61,083 bases of DNA from Myxococcota bacterium (lineage in GTDB: Bacteria > Myxococcota_A > UBA9160 > SZUA-336), in the NCBI GenBank assembly GCA_035498015.1, contig DATKAO010000109.1, forward strand, positions 1 through 61,083, written 5' to 3'. Shown piece after piece: positions 1 to 8,747 of the stretch. The position numbers and the translations under genes are program-made. The notes below the pieces were generated by a model. That model ran no database searches. It worked only from the letters and a program-made list of their open reading frames with translations, and had not been told where the DNA came from. Position 1 is the stretch's first letter; each line of letters opens with the position of its first letter.

Positions 1-285
1 GTGGTGGTGGATCTCGCCGCCGACCAGGGCGGGAACTGCGCACTCACTCGGCCGGGCGAAATCGTCGACCACGGCGGCGTGCACGTGCACGGGCCGCTCA
101 ACGTGCCCAGCACCATCCCGCTGCACGCCAGCCAGATGCTCTCGAAGAACTTCCAGAACTTCCTGCTGCACCTGCTGAAGAAGGGCGAGGCGCAGATCGA
201 CCTGGCCGACGAGGTCACGGCCGGGGCGCTCGTGACTCGCGGCGGCGAGGTCGTGCATCCGGCCGTGAAGGCCGCGCTGGGCTAG
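1..285 (+). CDS. pntAA: NAD(P) transhydrogenase alpha-1 subunit, C-terminal part (truncated by window edge)
   Basis: Only the last 94 residues are present; the reading frame is open from base 1 and stops with TAG at 283. The segment matches the NAD(H)-binding domain I of proton-translocating transhydrogenase: a VVDLAADQGGNC stretch, a GPLNVPSTIPLHASQ stretch and the following KNFQNFLLHL helix are family signatures. The protein ends directly after this soluble domain with no membrane helices, which fits the split form in which alpha-1 (PntAA) is separate from the membrane subunits. The enzyme exchanges hydride between NADH and NADP+ coupled to proton flow. The usual downstream partners pntAB and pntB are not here: the next gene is on the opposite strand, five bases away. 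Confidence 0.85.
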   Translation: MVVDLAADQGGNCALTRPGEIVDHGGVHVHGPLNVPSTIPLHASQMLSKNFQNFLLHLLKKGEAQIDLADEVTAGALVTRGGEVVHPAVKAALG

Positions 286-289
286 CGAC

Positions 290-1246
290 TCACTTCTTCG
301 GCGTCGTGTTCGGCTGCGCCGGGGCCGGCGCCGGGGTCTGGTTGTTGGCCGCGTTCGGATCGTCGTCGACGGTGATGTCGACGCCGCCCTTCTTGGTCTT
401 GTAGATCTTGCGCAGCTCCTCGCGGCGCTCGCGCTCGATGTCCTGCTGCTCCTTCACGGTCGACAGGTCGAGCTCGCGCCGCGCGACCGCCTGCTTCTCG
501 CGCTTGCACGCGTTCTCCATGTGCGGGCCGCAGGTCGGGTTCTTGCAGCAGGCCTCCGCGAAGTCGTCGAAGGTCTTCATCTTCCTGGGCAGCGGCGCGC
601 CGTCCCAGGTCTCGGAGAAGGCCTTCGACAGAGTGACTGCGCCGTTGAAGGTGTCGCGCGCCTCGACCATGTCGTTCTCCTTCCAGGCCAGCAGGATGGA
701 GATGCGGTCGAGCTCGTCCTGCGGCGCCTGGGTCTTGCCCGCCTTGGTGAGATAGCGGCGCGCGGCCTCGAGGTCGCCCTTGTACACGCAGATGTGGGCC
801 AGGTTCGAGTAGAAGGTCCCGCCGTACTGCCGGTAGCGGTCTTCCTGCGCCAGCCGCAGCGCGTTGCGGAACGAGGTCTCGGAGCCGCTCAAGTCGCCTT
901 CGTAGGCCGTGATGATGCCGAGCCAGGTGTGCGGGCTGGGGTCGGTGGGCTCGAGCTTGGCCGCGGCCAGGATCTCGTTCTGCGCCTTGCGCAGATACTC
1001 GACGTACTCGGTCTGCTTGCCCTCGTCCATCGCCTTGCGCGCGAGCTCGTAGTAGAGCTGCCCCAGCTTCATGCGCGCGTCGAAGTCCTTGGGGTCGGAG
1101 TCGACGTCTTTCTGCAGCTTGTCGGCGGCGCTCTCGAGCCGGCCCGCCTTCTCGTCCTGCGCGATCTCGCGCGGCGACGTGCCCGTGGAGCACGAGCCCA
1201 GGGCCAGGGTGAGCGCACACAGCCAGGCGAACGGTCTCTTGGACAT
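290..1246 (-). CDS. TPR-containing lipoprotein
   Basis: A 318-residue protein with a short positive N-terminus, a hydrophobic segment and a lipobox ending LGSC, placing the lipidated cysteine at residue 19. Residues of about 30-230 form TPR-like helical pairs (for example the KLGQLYYELARKAMDEG and NLAHICVYKGDLEAARRYL stretches). A cysteine-containing segment (ACCKNPTCGPHMENAC, near residue 235) and an acidic, proline- and alanine-rich tail follow. It is probably anchored in the outer membrane or periplasm as a scaffold. No specific partner is evident. The upstream neighbour on the same strand is the M18 aminopeptidase, with 15 bases between them, so the two could be co-transcribed. Confidence 0.8.
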   Translation of the reverse strand: MSKRPFAWLCALTLALGSCSTGTSPREIAQDEKAGRLESAADKLQKDVDSDPKDFDARMKLGQLYYELARKAMDEGKQTEYVEYLRKAQNEILAAAKLEPTDPSPHTWLGIITAYEGDLSGSETSFRNALRLAQEDRYRQYGGTFYSNLAHICVYKGDLEAARRYLTKAGKTQAPQDELDRISILLAWKENDMVEARDTFNGAVTLSKAFSETWDGAPLPRKMKTFDDFAEACCKNPTCGPHMENACKREKQAVARRELDLSTVKEQQDIERERREELRKIYKTKKGGVDITVDDDPNAANNQTPAPAPAQPNTTPKK

Positions 1247-1261
1247 GGAAACTCCTGTGAC

Positions 1262-2566
1262 TCAAACTCCGGTGAAGAAGGCCTGCAGCACGCGGATCAT
1301 CGGCTCGACGTCGGCCGCGCCCGCCATCTCGCGGCACGAGTGCATGGAGAGCATCGGGTTGCCGACGTCGACCGCGGGAATGCCGGTGCGCGCGGCGCTG
1401 ATCGGCCCGATGGTCGAGCCGCACGGGCCGTCGTTGCGCGGCGTGAACTGCTGCGGCGTCACGCCGACCTCGGCGCACAGCGCGGCGAACGCGCCGGCGG
1501 TGCGCGCGTCGCTGGCGTAGGACTGATTCACGTTGGTCTTGATCACCGGCCCGCGGCCGAGCACCGGCCGGTGACCGGCGTCGTGCTTCTCGGCGTAGTT
1601 CGGGTGCACGCCGTGCGCCATGTCGGCCGAGACCAGGAGCGAGCGCGAGCGCGCGCGCGCGAAGCCCTGCGGCTCGCCGCCCTTGAACGCGCCCACGATC
1701 CGCTCGAGTGACTCGAGCAGGAACGTGCCGGCCGCCCCCTGCGCGCTCTGACTCCCGACCTCCTCGTGGTCGTAGAGCACGACCGCGCGCGTGGCGCGGC
1801 CGAGCGGCGCGTTCGCCGCGCCGAGCAGCGCCGTGGTGGCGGCGTGACACGAGGCCAGGTTGTCGAGCCGGGGCGCGGCCAGGAACGCGCCATCGGCGCC
1901 CAGCGCGGCGGCGGGCTGCGCGTCGTAGAGCATGAGCTCGTGCGCCAGCACGTCTTCCGGAGCCACGTCGGCGAGCTGCTGCGCGCGCAGCTCGGTCGCA
2001 ACCAGCGCCGCCAGGCCGGGCGCGCCTTCGAGCCCCACGACCGGGAGCGCCTGCGTCTCGGGGTTCAGCTTCAGGCCCGACTCGCGGATCTCGCGGTTCA
2101 GGTGGATCGCCAGGCTGGGAATGCGCAGCAGCGGACGGCCGAAGTCGACCAGCACGGTGCGCGCGCCGTCGCGCTCGCGCAGAGTGACTCGCCCGGCCAG
2201 TGACAGGTCGCGGTCGAGCCAGGTATGCAGGAGCACGCCGCCGTAGGGCTCCACGGCCAGCTGCCGGTAGCCGTGCGCGGACACGTCGGCGCGCGGCTTG
2301 GCGCGCAGGTTGGGCGAGTCGCTGTGCGCGCCCACGATGCGGAAGCCGCCCTCGACCGGCGACTCGTCGCCCACCTGGAAGGCCAGCAGGCTGCCCCCGT
2401 TGCGCACCACGAAGCGGCGGTCGCCCGGCGACAGGCTCCACAGCTCGCTCTCACTGCAGGCGCGGAAGCCGCGCTCGGCGAGCCGCCGCGAGACCTCGGC
2501 CACCGCGTGGTAGGGCGTCGGAGCTGCGTCGATGAACGCGAGCAGGTCGCGCGACGGATCCGGCAT
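1262..2566 (-). CDS. M18 family metallo-aminopeptidase (aspartyl aminopeptidase type)
   Basis: The 434-residue length is typical for family M18. Metal-ligand signatures are present: GAHSDSPN near residue 80, the YDHEEVGS motif with paired glutamates in the middle, and a C-terminal SMHSCREM histidine. These enzymes remove N-terminal acidic or neutral residues from peptides using two zinc ions, in the cytoplasm, usually as large oligomers. The frame stays open upstream to 2680, but an ATG at 2566 is preferred: it gives the normal family N-terminus, and a longer start would overlap the divergent acyl-CoA synthetase gene at 2640. The stop codon lies in the heptamer TGAGTCA when read on this strand. 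Confidence 0.88.
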   Translation of the reverse strand: MPDPSRDLLAFIDAAPTPYHAVAEVSRRLAERGFRACSESELWSLSPGDRRFVVRNGGSLLAFQVGDESPVEGGFRIVGAHSDSPNLRAKPRADVSAHGYRQLAVEPYGGVLLHTWLDRDLSLAGRVTLRERDGARTVLVDFGRPLLRIPSLAIHLNREIRESGLKLNPETQALPVVGLEGAPGLAALVATELRAQQLADVAPEDVLAHELMLYDAQPAAALGADGAFLAAPRLDNLASCHAATTALLGAANAPLGRATRAVVLYDHEEVGSQSAQGAAGTFLLESLERIVGAFKGGEPQGFARARSRSLLVSADMAHGVHPNYAEKHDAGHRPVLGRGPVIKTNVNQSYASDARTAGAFAALCAEVGVTPQQFTPRNDGPCGSTIGPISAARTGIPAVDVGNPMLSMHSCREMAGAADVEPMIRVLQAFFTGV

Positions 2567-2639
2567 GCGCGCGAGGTTAGCGGCCCCTCGGGTAGAATGC
2601 AGCGCGCCCGCGGGGCGCGGCGAGGGAGTCGCGAAAAGC

Positions 2640-4205
2640 ATGACCACGGTGGCCGCAATTGCGCGCAAGAGTCCGGACAAGCCGGCCCTGATCTACGGCA
2701 ACGGCGAGACAGTCGAGACCTTCGGCCAGCTCGAGCAGCGCTCGCGGCGCATCGGCCACCTGCTGCGCAAGGCGGGGCTCGAGCCCGGCGACGGCATCGC
2801 GGTGTATCTCGCGAACGACGACGAGTTCTTCGACCTGTACTGGGCGTGTCACCGCGTCGGGCTCTACTTCACGCCGGTGAACTGGCACCTGCAGGAGGAC
2901 GAGATCCAGTACATCGTCGACAACTGCGACGCGAAGCTCCTGTTCGCGCACGCGCGCTTCGGCGAGCTCGCCGCGCGGGTGGCTTCGCGCGCGCCCAAGC
3001 TCGCGGGCCGCTTCGCGCTCGGCGGCGAGATCCCCGGCTTCCGCAGCCTGGCCGAGGCGCTCGACGAGCTGCCCGCCGACGCGCCGCTCGAAGACGAGCT
3101 CGAGGGCTCGGTCATGCTCTACTCGTCGGGCACCACCGGCAAGCCCAAGGGCGTGCGGCGCGCGCTGCCGCGCCTTCCGGCGGGTCACCCGTCGACCATG
3201 GCAGGCGTGGTGGGGCTGGCGATGCTGTTCGGGATCAGCGAGAACGACGTGTATCTCACGCCGGCGCCGCTGTATCACGCGGCGCCGATCGGCTTCACGT
3301 CGTCGATGCAGCGCTTGGGCGCCACGGCCGTGGTGCTGCGCCGCTTCGAGCCGGAAGAGGTGCTGCGCACGATCGCCGACCAGCGCGTGACCTCGGCGCA
3401 GTTCGTGCCGACTCATTTCCGGCGCCTCCTCTCCCTGCCCGAGTCGGTGCGCGACAAGGCCGATCTATCGAGCCTGCGCGTCGCGATCCACGCGGCCGCG
3501 CCCTGCCCGATCCCGCTCAAGGAGCAGATGATCGCCTGGTGGGGCGACGCCATCATGGAGTACTACGGCGGCACCGAAGGCGGCGGCACGCTGATCCGCG
3601 CGCAGGAGTGGCTGACTCACAAGGGCTCCGTGGGCCGGCACTGGGCGGGCGGCGTGGTGCACACGCTGGACGAGAACGGCCTGGAGTTCGACGAGCCCGG
3701 CCGCGAGGGCGCGATCTACTTCGACGCCCCTTCGGACCCGAGCGCCCGCTTCTCCTACCACAAGGATCCGGACAAGACCGCGTCGACCTACAAGGGCAGC
3801 CTATTCACGATCGGCGACATCGGCTACAAGGACGCCGAAGGCTACGTGTATCTCACGGACCGGCAGTCGAACATGATCATCTCGGGCGGCGTGAACATCT
3901 ACCCGCAGGAGACCGAGAACCACCTGATCATGCACCCCAAGGTGCAGGACGTGGCGGTGATCGGCGTGCCCAACGAAGACTTGGGCGAAGAGGTGAAGGC
4001 GGTGGTCGTGCCCGCGGCCGGAGTGAGTCCCGGCCCGGCGCTGGAGCGCGAGCTGATCGAGTTCTGCCGCAGCGCGCTCGCGCACTACAAGTGCCCGCGC
4101 ACCATCGACTTCGCGTCGGACGTGCCGCGCACCGAGACGGGCAAGATGGCCAAGCGCCGGCTGCGCGAGAAGTACTGGGCGGGCCGCGAGAGCCGCATCG
4201 TATGA
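2640..4205 (+). CDS. Acyl-CoA synthetase (AMP-forming, ANL superfamily)
   Basis: A 521-residue adenylate-forming enzyme that activates a carboxylic acid to acyl-AMP and then acyl-CoA. The phosphate-binding loop YSSGTTGKPKGV is near residue 160, the GGTEGGGT motif near residue 310, and the C-terminal hinge and catalytic lysine region (TETGKMAKRRL) near residue 500. The DRQSNMIISGGVNIYPQE stretch is the usual A8 hinge motif. The ATG at 2640 starts MTTVAAIARKSPDKPAL, the expected family N-terminus; the open frame further upstream would run into the divergent aminopeptidase. It overlaps the next gene by four bases (ATGA), so synthetase and glutathione transferase are translationally coupled. The substrate cannot be read from the sequence; a medium or long fatty or aromatic acid is likely. 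Confidence 0.9.
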   Translation: MTTVAAIARKSPDKPALIYGNGETVETFGQLEQRSRRIGHLLRKAGLEPGDGIAVYLANDDEFFDLYWACHRVGLYFTPVNWHLQEDEIQYIVDNCDAKLLFAHARFGELAARVASRAPKLAGRFALGGEIPGFRSLAEALDELPADAPLEDELEGSVMLYSSGTTGKPKGVRRALPRLPAGHPSTMAGVVGLAMLFGISENDVYLTPAPLYHAAPIGFTSSMQRLGATAVVLRRFEPEEVLRTIADQRVTSAQFVPTHFRRLLSLPESVRDKADLSSLRVAIHAAAPCPIPLKEQMIAWWGDAIMEYYGGTEGGGTLIRAQEWLTHKGSVGRHWAGGVVHTLDENGLEFDEPGREGAIYFDAPSDPSARFSYHKDPDKTASTYKGSLFTIGDIGYKDAEGYVYLTDRQSNMIISGGVNIYPQETENHLIMHPKVQDVAVIGVPNEDLGEEVKAVVVPAAGVSPGPALERELIEFCRSALAHYKCPRTIDFASDVPRTETGKMAKRRLREKYWAGRESRIV

Positions 4206-4954
4206 CCCGGCCGGTCACGATCGTCGGCAGCTACCTCTCGCCCTACGTGCGCAAGGTGCTGGCGGTGCTGCAGCGCAAGGGCATCGCCTACGAGATCGAC
4301 CCGATCACGCCCTTCATGGGCGACGAGCGCTTCTCGCAGCTCTCGCCGCTGCGGCGCATCCCGGTGCTCCTGGACGGCGACCTCGCGCTCGTGGACTCCA
4401 CGGTGATCTGCGAGTATCTCGAGGAGCGCACGCCCGAGCCGGCGCTCTACCCGCGCGGCCTGGCGGCGCGCGCGCGCGCGCGCTGGCTCGAGGAGTACGC
4501 CGACTCGCGCATGGGCGACGTGTTCATCTGGCAGTACTGGTATCCGCTGGTGGTGAACCGCTTCGTGTTCGGCGCCAAGCCGGACCCGGCCGCGATCGAG
4601 AAGACCGTGGCGGTGGAGATCCCCGAGGTGCTCGGGTATCTCGAGCGCGAGCTGCCCGAGCGCGGCTTCCTGTTCGGCGCGGAGCCGACCGTGCCCGACC
4701 TCACGATCGCCGCGGTCTACCGCAACCTGGAGCTCGGCCGCCATCGTCTCGACGAGACCCGCTGGCCGAAGACCGCGGCGTTCCTGGCGCGCGCGGCCGC
4801 GCTCGACGAGCTGGCGCGCCTACGGCCGTTCGAAGAGGCCATGCTGCGCGCGCCTCCAACCCAACACCGGAAGGTGTTGGCCGAGCTGGGCGCGCCGCTC
4901 ACGCGCGAGTCCTACGACACCGGCGTGCCGCGCCCGGGGATCATGCGCCTCTGA
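4202..4954 (+). CDS. Glutathione S-transferase family protein
   Basis: A 250-residue protein with the two-domain GST layout. The N-terminal thioredoxin-like domain contains SYLSPYVRKVLAVLQRKGI, the cis-proline turn RRIPVLLDGD and the glutathione-binding DSTVICEYLEE segment. The C-terminal half is all-helical, with the VPDLTIAA capping motif. The family conjugates glutathione to electrophiles, isomerises substrates or acts as a peroxidase in the cytoplasm. The start codon overlaps the stop of the acyl-CoA synthetase, suggesting a shared catabolic or detoxification role. The stop codon is part of a small inverted repeat between this gene and its convergent neighbour. Confidence 0.88.
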   Translation: MTRPVTIVGSYLSPYVRKVLAVLQRKGIAYEIDPITPFMGDERFSQLSPLRRIPVLLDGDLALVDSTVICEYLEERTPEPALYPRGLAARARARWLEEYADSRMGDVFIWQYWYPLVVNRFVFGAKPDPAAIEKTVAVEIPEVLGYLERELPERGFLFGAEPTVPDLTIAAVYRNLELGRHRLDETRWPKTAAFLARAAALDELARLRPFEEAMLRAPPTQHRKVLAELGAPLTRESYDTGVPRPGIMRL

Positions 4955-4967
4955 CTCGTGGAGTCAG
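4951..4967. terminator. Short inverted repeat spanning convergent stop codons
   Basis: CTGACTC and GAGTCAG form a perfect 7-bp stem around a GTG loop. Both stop codons, that of the GST and that of the molybdenum hydroxylase, lie inside the stem. There is no T-tract, so a role in termination is only a possibility. The arms carry the TGACTC word that is enriched across the window. Confidence 0.35.
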
Positions 4968-7204
4968 GTGCTGGACTCGTTCCCGCCCTGCTCCGGCTTC
5001 CACTCTTTAGGCGGCGTGCGCAGGTCGTGCTTGCGCAGCGGCAGCTCGCGCAGGCGCCGGCCGGTGAGCGCGAAGGCCGCGTTCGCCACGGCCGCAGCGA
5101 TCGGCGGCGTGCCGGGCTCGCCCGCGCCGCCCGCGTGCGCGCCCGACGGCACGAGCGCGAGCTCGATCACCGGCGCATCGGCCAGCTTCACCATCGGGTA
5201 GTCGGGGAAGTTCTGCTCCACGACTCGCCCGTCCCGGATCGAGATCTCGCCGTAGAGCGCGGCCGTGAGTCCGTAGATGATGCCGCCCTCGAGCTGCGCC
5301 CGGATGCCGTCCGGGTGTACCACCTCGCCCGGGTCCGCCGCGCACCACACCTTGTGCACGCGCACGCGGCCGTCTTCGCCCGCCGAGACCTCGGCGACCT
5401 GCGCCACGATCGTGTCGAACGCCTCCTTCAGCGAGATGCCTCGGGCGCGTCCCGGCGGCGTGGGGCCGCCCCAGCCCGAGAGCTTCGCCACCGCCTCCAA
5501 CACCGCGCGGTGTCGGGGCGCGCCGGCGAGCAGCTCGCGGCGGTATTCATAGGGGTCGCGCTGGGCGGCGGCCGCGAGCTCGTCCACGAACGACTCGATG
5601 AAGAAGCCGTGGATGCTGTTGTCGACGCTGCGCCACGGGCCGAACGGGATCGGGTCGGTGCCGGAGGCGAAGCGCGCGGCCCGGTGCTCGATGCCGTAGG
5701 CGATGTGGTTCGCGTCGGAGGGATCGTGCTTCTCGGTGAACTCCTGCAGCCAGGCGACCGTGCGCCCCGAGGCATCGAGCCCGCCGCGCATGCGCGAGAT
5801 CGATGCGTTGCGGTAGTTGTCCTGAGTCATGTCCTCTTCGCGCGACCAGATCACGTTCACCGGGCGGTCGAGCTGCTTGGCGACGTCGATCGCGCGCTCG
5901 AGATAGTTCAGCGTCGGGCCGCGGCGCCCGAAGCCGCCACCCATCGCGGTGTGGTGCAGAGTGACTCGCTCGAACGACAGTCCGGACAGCTCGGCCGCCT
6001 TGGCCCGCGCGCCCAGCCCGTCCTGGAAGCCGCCCCAGACCTCGAGCCGGCCGTCGTGGAACCAGGCGGTGCAGTTCACCGGCTCCATGCAGGCGTGGGC
6101 GAGATAGGGCACGCGGTAGGTCGCCTCGACCACGCGCGCGGCGCCGGCCAGCGCGCCGTCGGCGTCGCCGTGCGCCCAGTCCTTGTGCAGGCCGCCGGCC
6201 TTCAAGGCCGCTTCCATGCCGGAGAAGATCGATCCCGACGAGTGACTCGCGGCGCCGCCCGCGAACTCGACGGGCAGCGCCTCGAGCGCCTGCTTGGCGC
6301 GCCAGTAGTTGTCGGCCACGACGGCGACCGCACCCGGGAGCTCGAACGCCTTCACCACGCCGCGCCGGCTCGAGACCGCCGCCGCGTCGAAGCGCGTCAC
6401 GCGCCCGCCGAACACCGGGCTCGCGCGCACCGCGGCGAACAGCATGCCCGGAAGCCGGGTATCGATGCCGTAGCGCGCGCTGCCATCGACCTTCGAGGGC
6501 AGGTCGAGGCGCTGGATCGGCTGCCCGACGATCGTGTAGCGCTCGCGCGCCTTCAGCGGCACGTCGGCCGGCGGATCGAATGCGGCCGCGGCGCTCGCGA
6601 GCTCGCCGTAGCCGGCCGAGCGGTCCGATTTCGCGTGGAAGAGGCGGCCTTTCTCGGTGGTGACTTCGGACGCGGGCACCTTCCACTGCGCGGCCGCGGC
6701 CTGGACCAGCATCCAGCGCGCGGCGGCGCCGGTCCGGCGCATGCCCGCGATGCCGGTCGCGCGCACCGAGAGACTCCCGCCGGTGATCTGCACGTGCTTG
6801 AACTCGGCGATCTTGCGCGTGGCGAAGTCGGTCGCGCCCGAGAGCGACGCGGGTATCTCGTAGTCACCCAAGAGATAGCCGCGTGCCAGCGCACCGTTCG
6901 CGAACGCCGGGTCCGCCGGCGCCTGCTCCACGCGCACCTGGCTCCAGTCGGCGTCGAGCTCCTCGGCGAGCATCATGGGCAGCGACGTGTGCACGCCCTG
7001 GCCCATCTCGGAGTGCGGCACGATCACGGTCACCGTGCCATCGGGGGCGAGCTTCACCCAGGTGGCGAGCAGCACCTCGTCGCCGGCGGCGCCGAGCGAG
7101 CGCGCGCGCTTCAGGTTCGACAGAGGAGACAGGGCGTAGCCCAGCAGGAGTCCGCCGCCTGCCAGCGTCCCGCCGACGATGAAGGCGCGCCGGGTGAGTG
7201 CCAT
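4964..7204 (-). CDS. Molybdopterin-binding subunit of xanthine dehydrogenase-family hydroxylase (IorB-like)
   Basis: A 746-residue large subunit resembling isoquinoline 1-oxidoreductase beta. It starts with a Tat-type signal (LTRRAFIVGG, then a hydrophobic stretch), so the folded cofactor-loaded protein is probably exported. Family motifs include MGQGVHTSLPMMLAEEL near residue 65, the GGGFGRRG glycine loop in the middle, and GEPGTPPIAAAVANA near the C-terminus, whose glutamate is the catalytic base in this family. The enzyme would hydroxylate an N-heterocycle or oxidise an aldehyde with water as the oxygen source. It follows the 2Fe-2S subunit by eight bases. No separate FAD subunit is nearby, so electrons probably pass to a cytochrome, as in other IorAB-type enzymes. 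The start at 7204 is chosen for the Tat motif. Confidence 0.9.
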   Translation of the reverse strand: MALTRRAFIVGGTLAGGGLLLGYALSPLSNLKRARSLGAAGDEVLLATWVKLAPDGTVTVIVPHSEMGQGVHTSLPMMLAEELDADWSQVRVEQAPADPAFANGALARGYLLGDYEIPASLSGATDFATRKIAEFKHVQITGGSLSVRATGIAGMRRTGAAARWMLVQAAAAQWKVPASEVTTEKGRLFHAKSDRSAGYGELASAAAAFDPPADVPLKARERYTIVGQPIQRLDLPSKVDGSARYGIDTRLPGMLFAAVRASPVFGGRVTRFDAAAVSSRRGVVKAFELPGAVAVVADNYWRAKQALEALPVEFAGGAASHSSGSIFSGMEAALKAGGLHKDWAHGDADGALAGAARVVEATYRVPYLAHACMEPVNCTAWFHDGRLEVWGGFQDGLGARAKAAELSGLSFERVTLHHTAMGGGFGRRGPTLNYLERAIDVAKQLDRPVNVIWSREEDMTQDNYRNASISRMRGGLDASGRTVAWLQEFTEKHDPSDANHIAYGIEHRAARFASGTDPIPFGPWRSVDNSIHGFFIESFVDELAAAAQRDPYEYRRELLAGAPRHRAVLEAVAKLSGWGGPTPPGRARGISLKEAFDTIVAQVAEVSAGEDGRVRVHKVWCAADPGEVVHPDGIRAQLEGGIIYGLTAALYGEISIRDGRVVEQNFPDYPMVKLADAPVIELALVPSGAHAGGAGEPGTPPIAAAVANAAFALTGRRLRELPLRKHDLRTPPKEWKPEQGGNESST

Positions 7205-7212
7205 GGCGCCTC

Positions 7213-7659
7213 CTAGCCCCGCGCCACGGCGTGGATGGCCGCGCGGATGCGGCCGTAGGTGCCGCAGCGACACACGTTGGTCATCGCGGCGTCGATCTCG
7301 GCGTCGCTCGGCTTCGGGTTCGCGTCGAGCAGCGCGGCCGCCGCCAGGATCTGGCCCGACTGGCAGTAGCCGCACTGCGGCACCTGATGCTCGAGCCAGG
7401 CCTGCTGTACACGGTGCAGTGTACCCCCGCTCGCCAGCCCCTCGATCGTGGTGACCTCGTGGCCTTCGGCCGCGGCCACGGGCAGCACGCAGCTGCGCAC
7501 CGCCTTGCCGTCGACGAGCACCGTGCACGCCCCGCAGTACGAGACACCGCAGCCGTACTTGGTCCCGGTCAGGCCGAGCTGGTCGCGCAGCGCCCAGAGC
7601 AGCGGCATCTCGCTCTCGACGTCGAGCTCGTGCGCGGTCCCGTTCACCCGGATCTGCAT
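7213..7659 (-). CDS. (2Fe-2S)-binding subunit of molybdenum hydroxylase (IorA-like)
   Basis: A 148-residue electron-transfer subunit. The plant-ferredoxin-type cluster site is [15 protein letters not shown] followed by a further cysteine, and the second, all-helical cluster domain has CGYCQSGQI and [12 protein letters not shown]. It carries electrons from the molybdenum centre of the adjacent large subunit. An ATG four codons upstream exists (7671), but GAGGG sits correctly before the ATG at 7659, so that start is used. It is first in a two-gene operon with the large subunit. Lack of an export signal is normal, since this subunit is usually carried through Tat by its partner. Confidence 0.92.
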   Translation of the reverse strand: MQIRVNGTAHELDVESEMPLLWALRDQLGLTGTKYGCGVSYCGACTVLVDGKAVRSCVLPVAAAEGHEVTTIEGLASGGTLHRVQQAWLEHQVPQCGYCQSGQILAAAALLDANPKPSDAEIDAAMTNVCRCGTYGRIRAAIHAVARG

Positions 7660-7754
7660 GGCGCCCTCCACTCGCTGGGGTCTGGCCAGGACGGTAGACC
7701 GATCGAGCGCTTTCGTCTCGTCGGCCCGGATCGTTCACCCGGGCATTCCGGCAC

Positions 7755-8723
7755 TCAGCCCCAGCGCTCGAAGTAGGTGATCGAGTCGGCGCCGGGCCGG
7801 TCGGCGGGCTTGAAGTCCATGCCCTTGGTGTAGGCGACGGGCAGGAGCCCGACCTGGGTCACGTCCTTGGGGATGCCCAAGAGCTCGGCCGCCTCCTCCT
7901 CGCGGTTCATGTGCAGGGTGGTCAGCACCGAGCCCAGCCCGCGCGAGCGCAGAGCGAGCTGGAAGCTCCAGACCGCGGGGTAGATCGAGCCGTAGAAGCC
8001 TGCGCGCATGCCGAGCGGGAGTGAGTCGTTCACGCGCCCCAGCGCGCACGGGATCACGTGCACCGGCACCTCGTGCAGGTGGTCGACCAGCCAGAGCGCG
8101 GAGTCGTATACGCGCCGGGTCTGTGCCTCCCCGGGCGGTGTCGCCTTCAGGGCCTGCTCGAGATACTGCGCGCCGCCGCGCTTGTAGATCTCGGCGAGCG
8201 CCTGGCGCTTCTTCGCGTCGGTCACCACGAGCCAGCGCCAGCCCTGGCGGTTGGAGCCGGTCGGCGCCTGCTGGGACAGGCGGATGCACTCCAGGATCAC
8301 CGACCTGGGCACGGGCTTGGCCAGGTCCAGGCGCTTGCGCACCGCGCGCGTCGTGGCGAGCAGGCGGTCGACGCCGTCGAGGTCGAAGCCGCCGCCGAAG
8401 CTCGCGGCGTCCTCCCAGCCGATGCCCACGTCGAGCTTGACGCCGAACTTGCCGATCATCACGCCCGCGTCCTCGCGCAGCGACTTCCAGGGCGCGGAGT
8501 GACTGCTGCGGGTGAGCGCCTCCTCGCTGTCGAAGGCCATCTCGGCGATCCGGTGGAAGACCGGCGCGCCGCCCTCGAGGCCGGCGTCGGTGCGCGTCAG
8601 CACGATGCGCCGCAGCTCGGGGACCGCGCGCGCGAGCGGCACGTGGACCTCGAGGTAGTGTTTCTCGAACGCCGCCACGTCCGCGGGCTTGGGATGCGAC
8701 CAGGCTGCCACCACCTTGTACAC
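7755..8723 (-). CDS. EthD-domain / nitroreductase-domain fusion protein
   Basis: A 322-residue protein of two unrelated folds. Residues 1-100 resemble an EthD-type ferredoxin-like domain (VPLARAVPELRRIVL, then APVFHRIAEMAFDSEEAL), a dimeric alpha+beta barrel often found in degradation of ethers and aromatics. Residues of about 115-322 are an FMN nitroreductase domain with SVILECIRLSQQAPTGSN at its start and QVGLLPVAYTKG near the end. The GTG start at 8723 has an AAGGAG ribosome-binding site. The C-terminal domain would use FMN and NAD(P)H to reduce a nitro or quinone-like substrate. It lies between the Mo-hydroxylase genes and a chromene-carboxylate isomerase homologue, which suggests an aromatic catabolic context. 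The exact reaction is unknown. Confidence 0.8.
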   Translation of the reverse strand: MYKVVAAWSHPKPADVAAFEKHYLEVHVPLARAVPELRRIVLTRTDAGLEGGAPVFHRIAEMAFDSEEALTRSSHSAPWKSLREDAGVMIGKFGVKLDVGIGWEDAASFGGGFDLDGVDRLLATTRAVRKRLDLAKPVPRSVILECIRLSQQAPTGSNRQGWRWLVVTDAKKRQALAEIYKRGGAQYLEQALKATPPGEAQTRRVYDSALWLVDHLHEVPVHVIPCALGRVNDSLPLGMRAGFYGSIYPAVWSFQLALRSRGLGSVLTTLHMNREEEAAELLGIPKDVTQVGLLPVAYTKGMDFKPADRPGADSITYFERWG

Positions 8724-8747
8724 GCCGTTCTCCTTCGCCGTGACGGA

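Noticed and set aside
282-4954. Very long overlapping open frames on both strands (for example minus 282-2441 and plus 2225-4954 from an upstream start)
   Set aside because: They read as arginine-, alanine- and proline-rich low-complexity protein, the usual shadow of real genes in high-GC DNA; the true genes carry family motifs.
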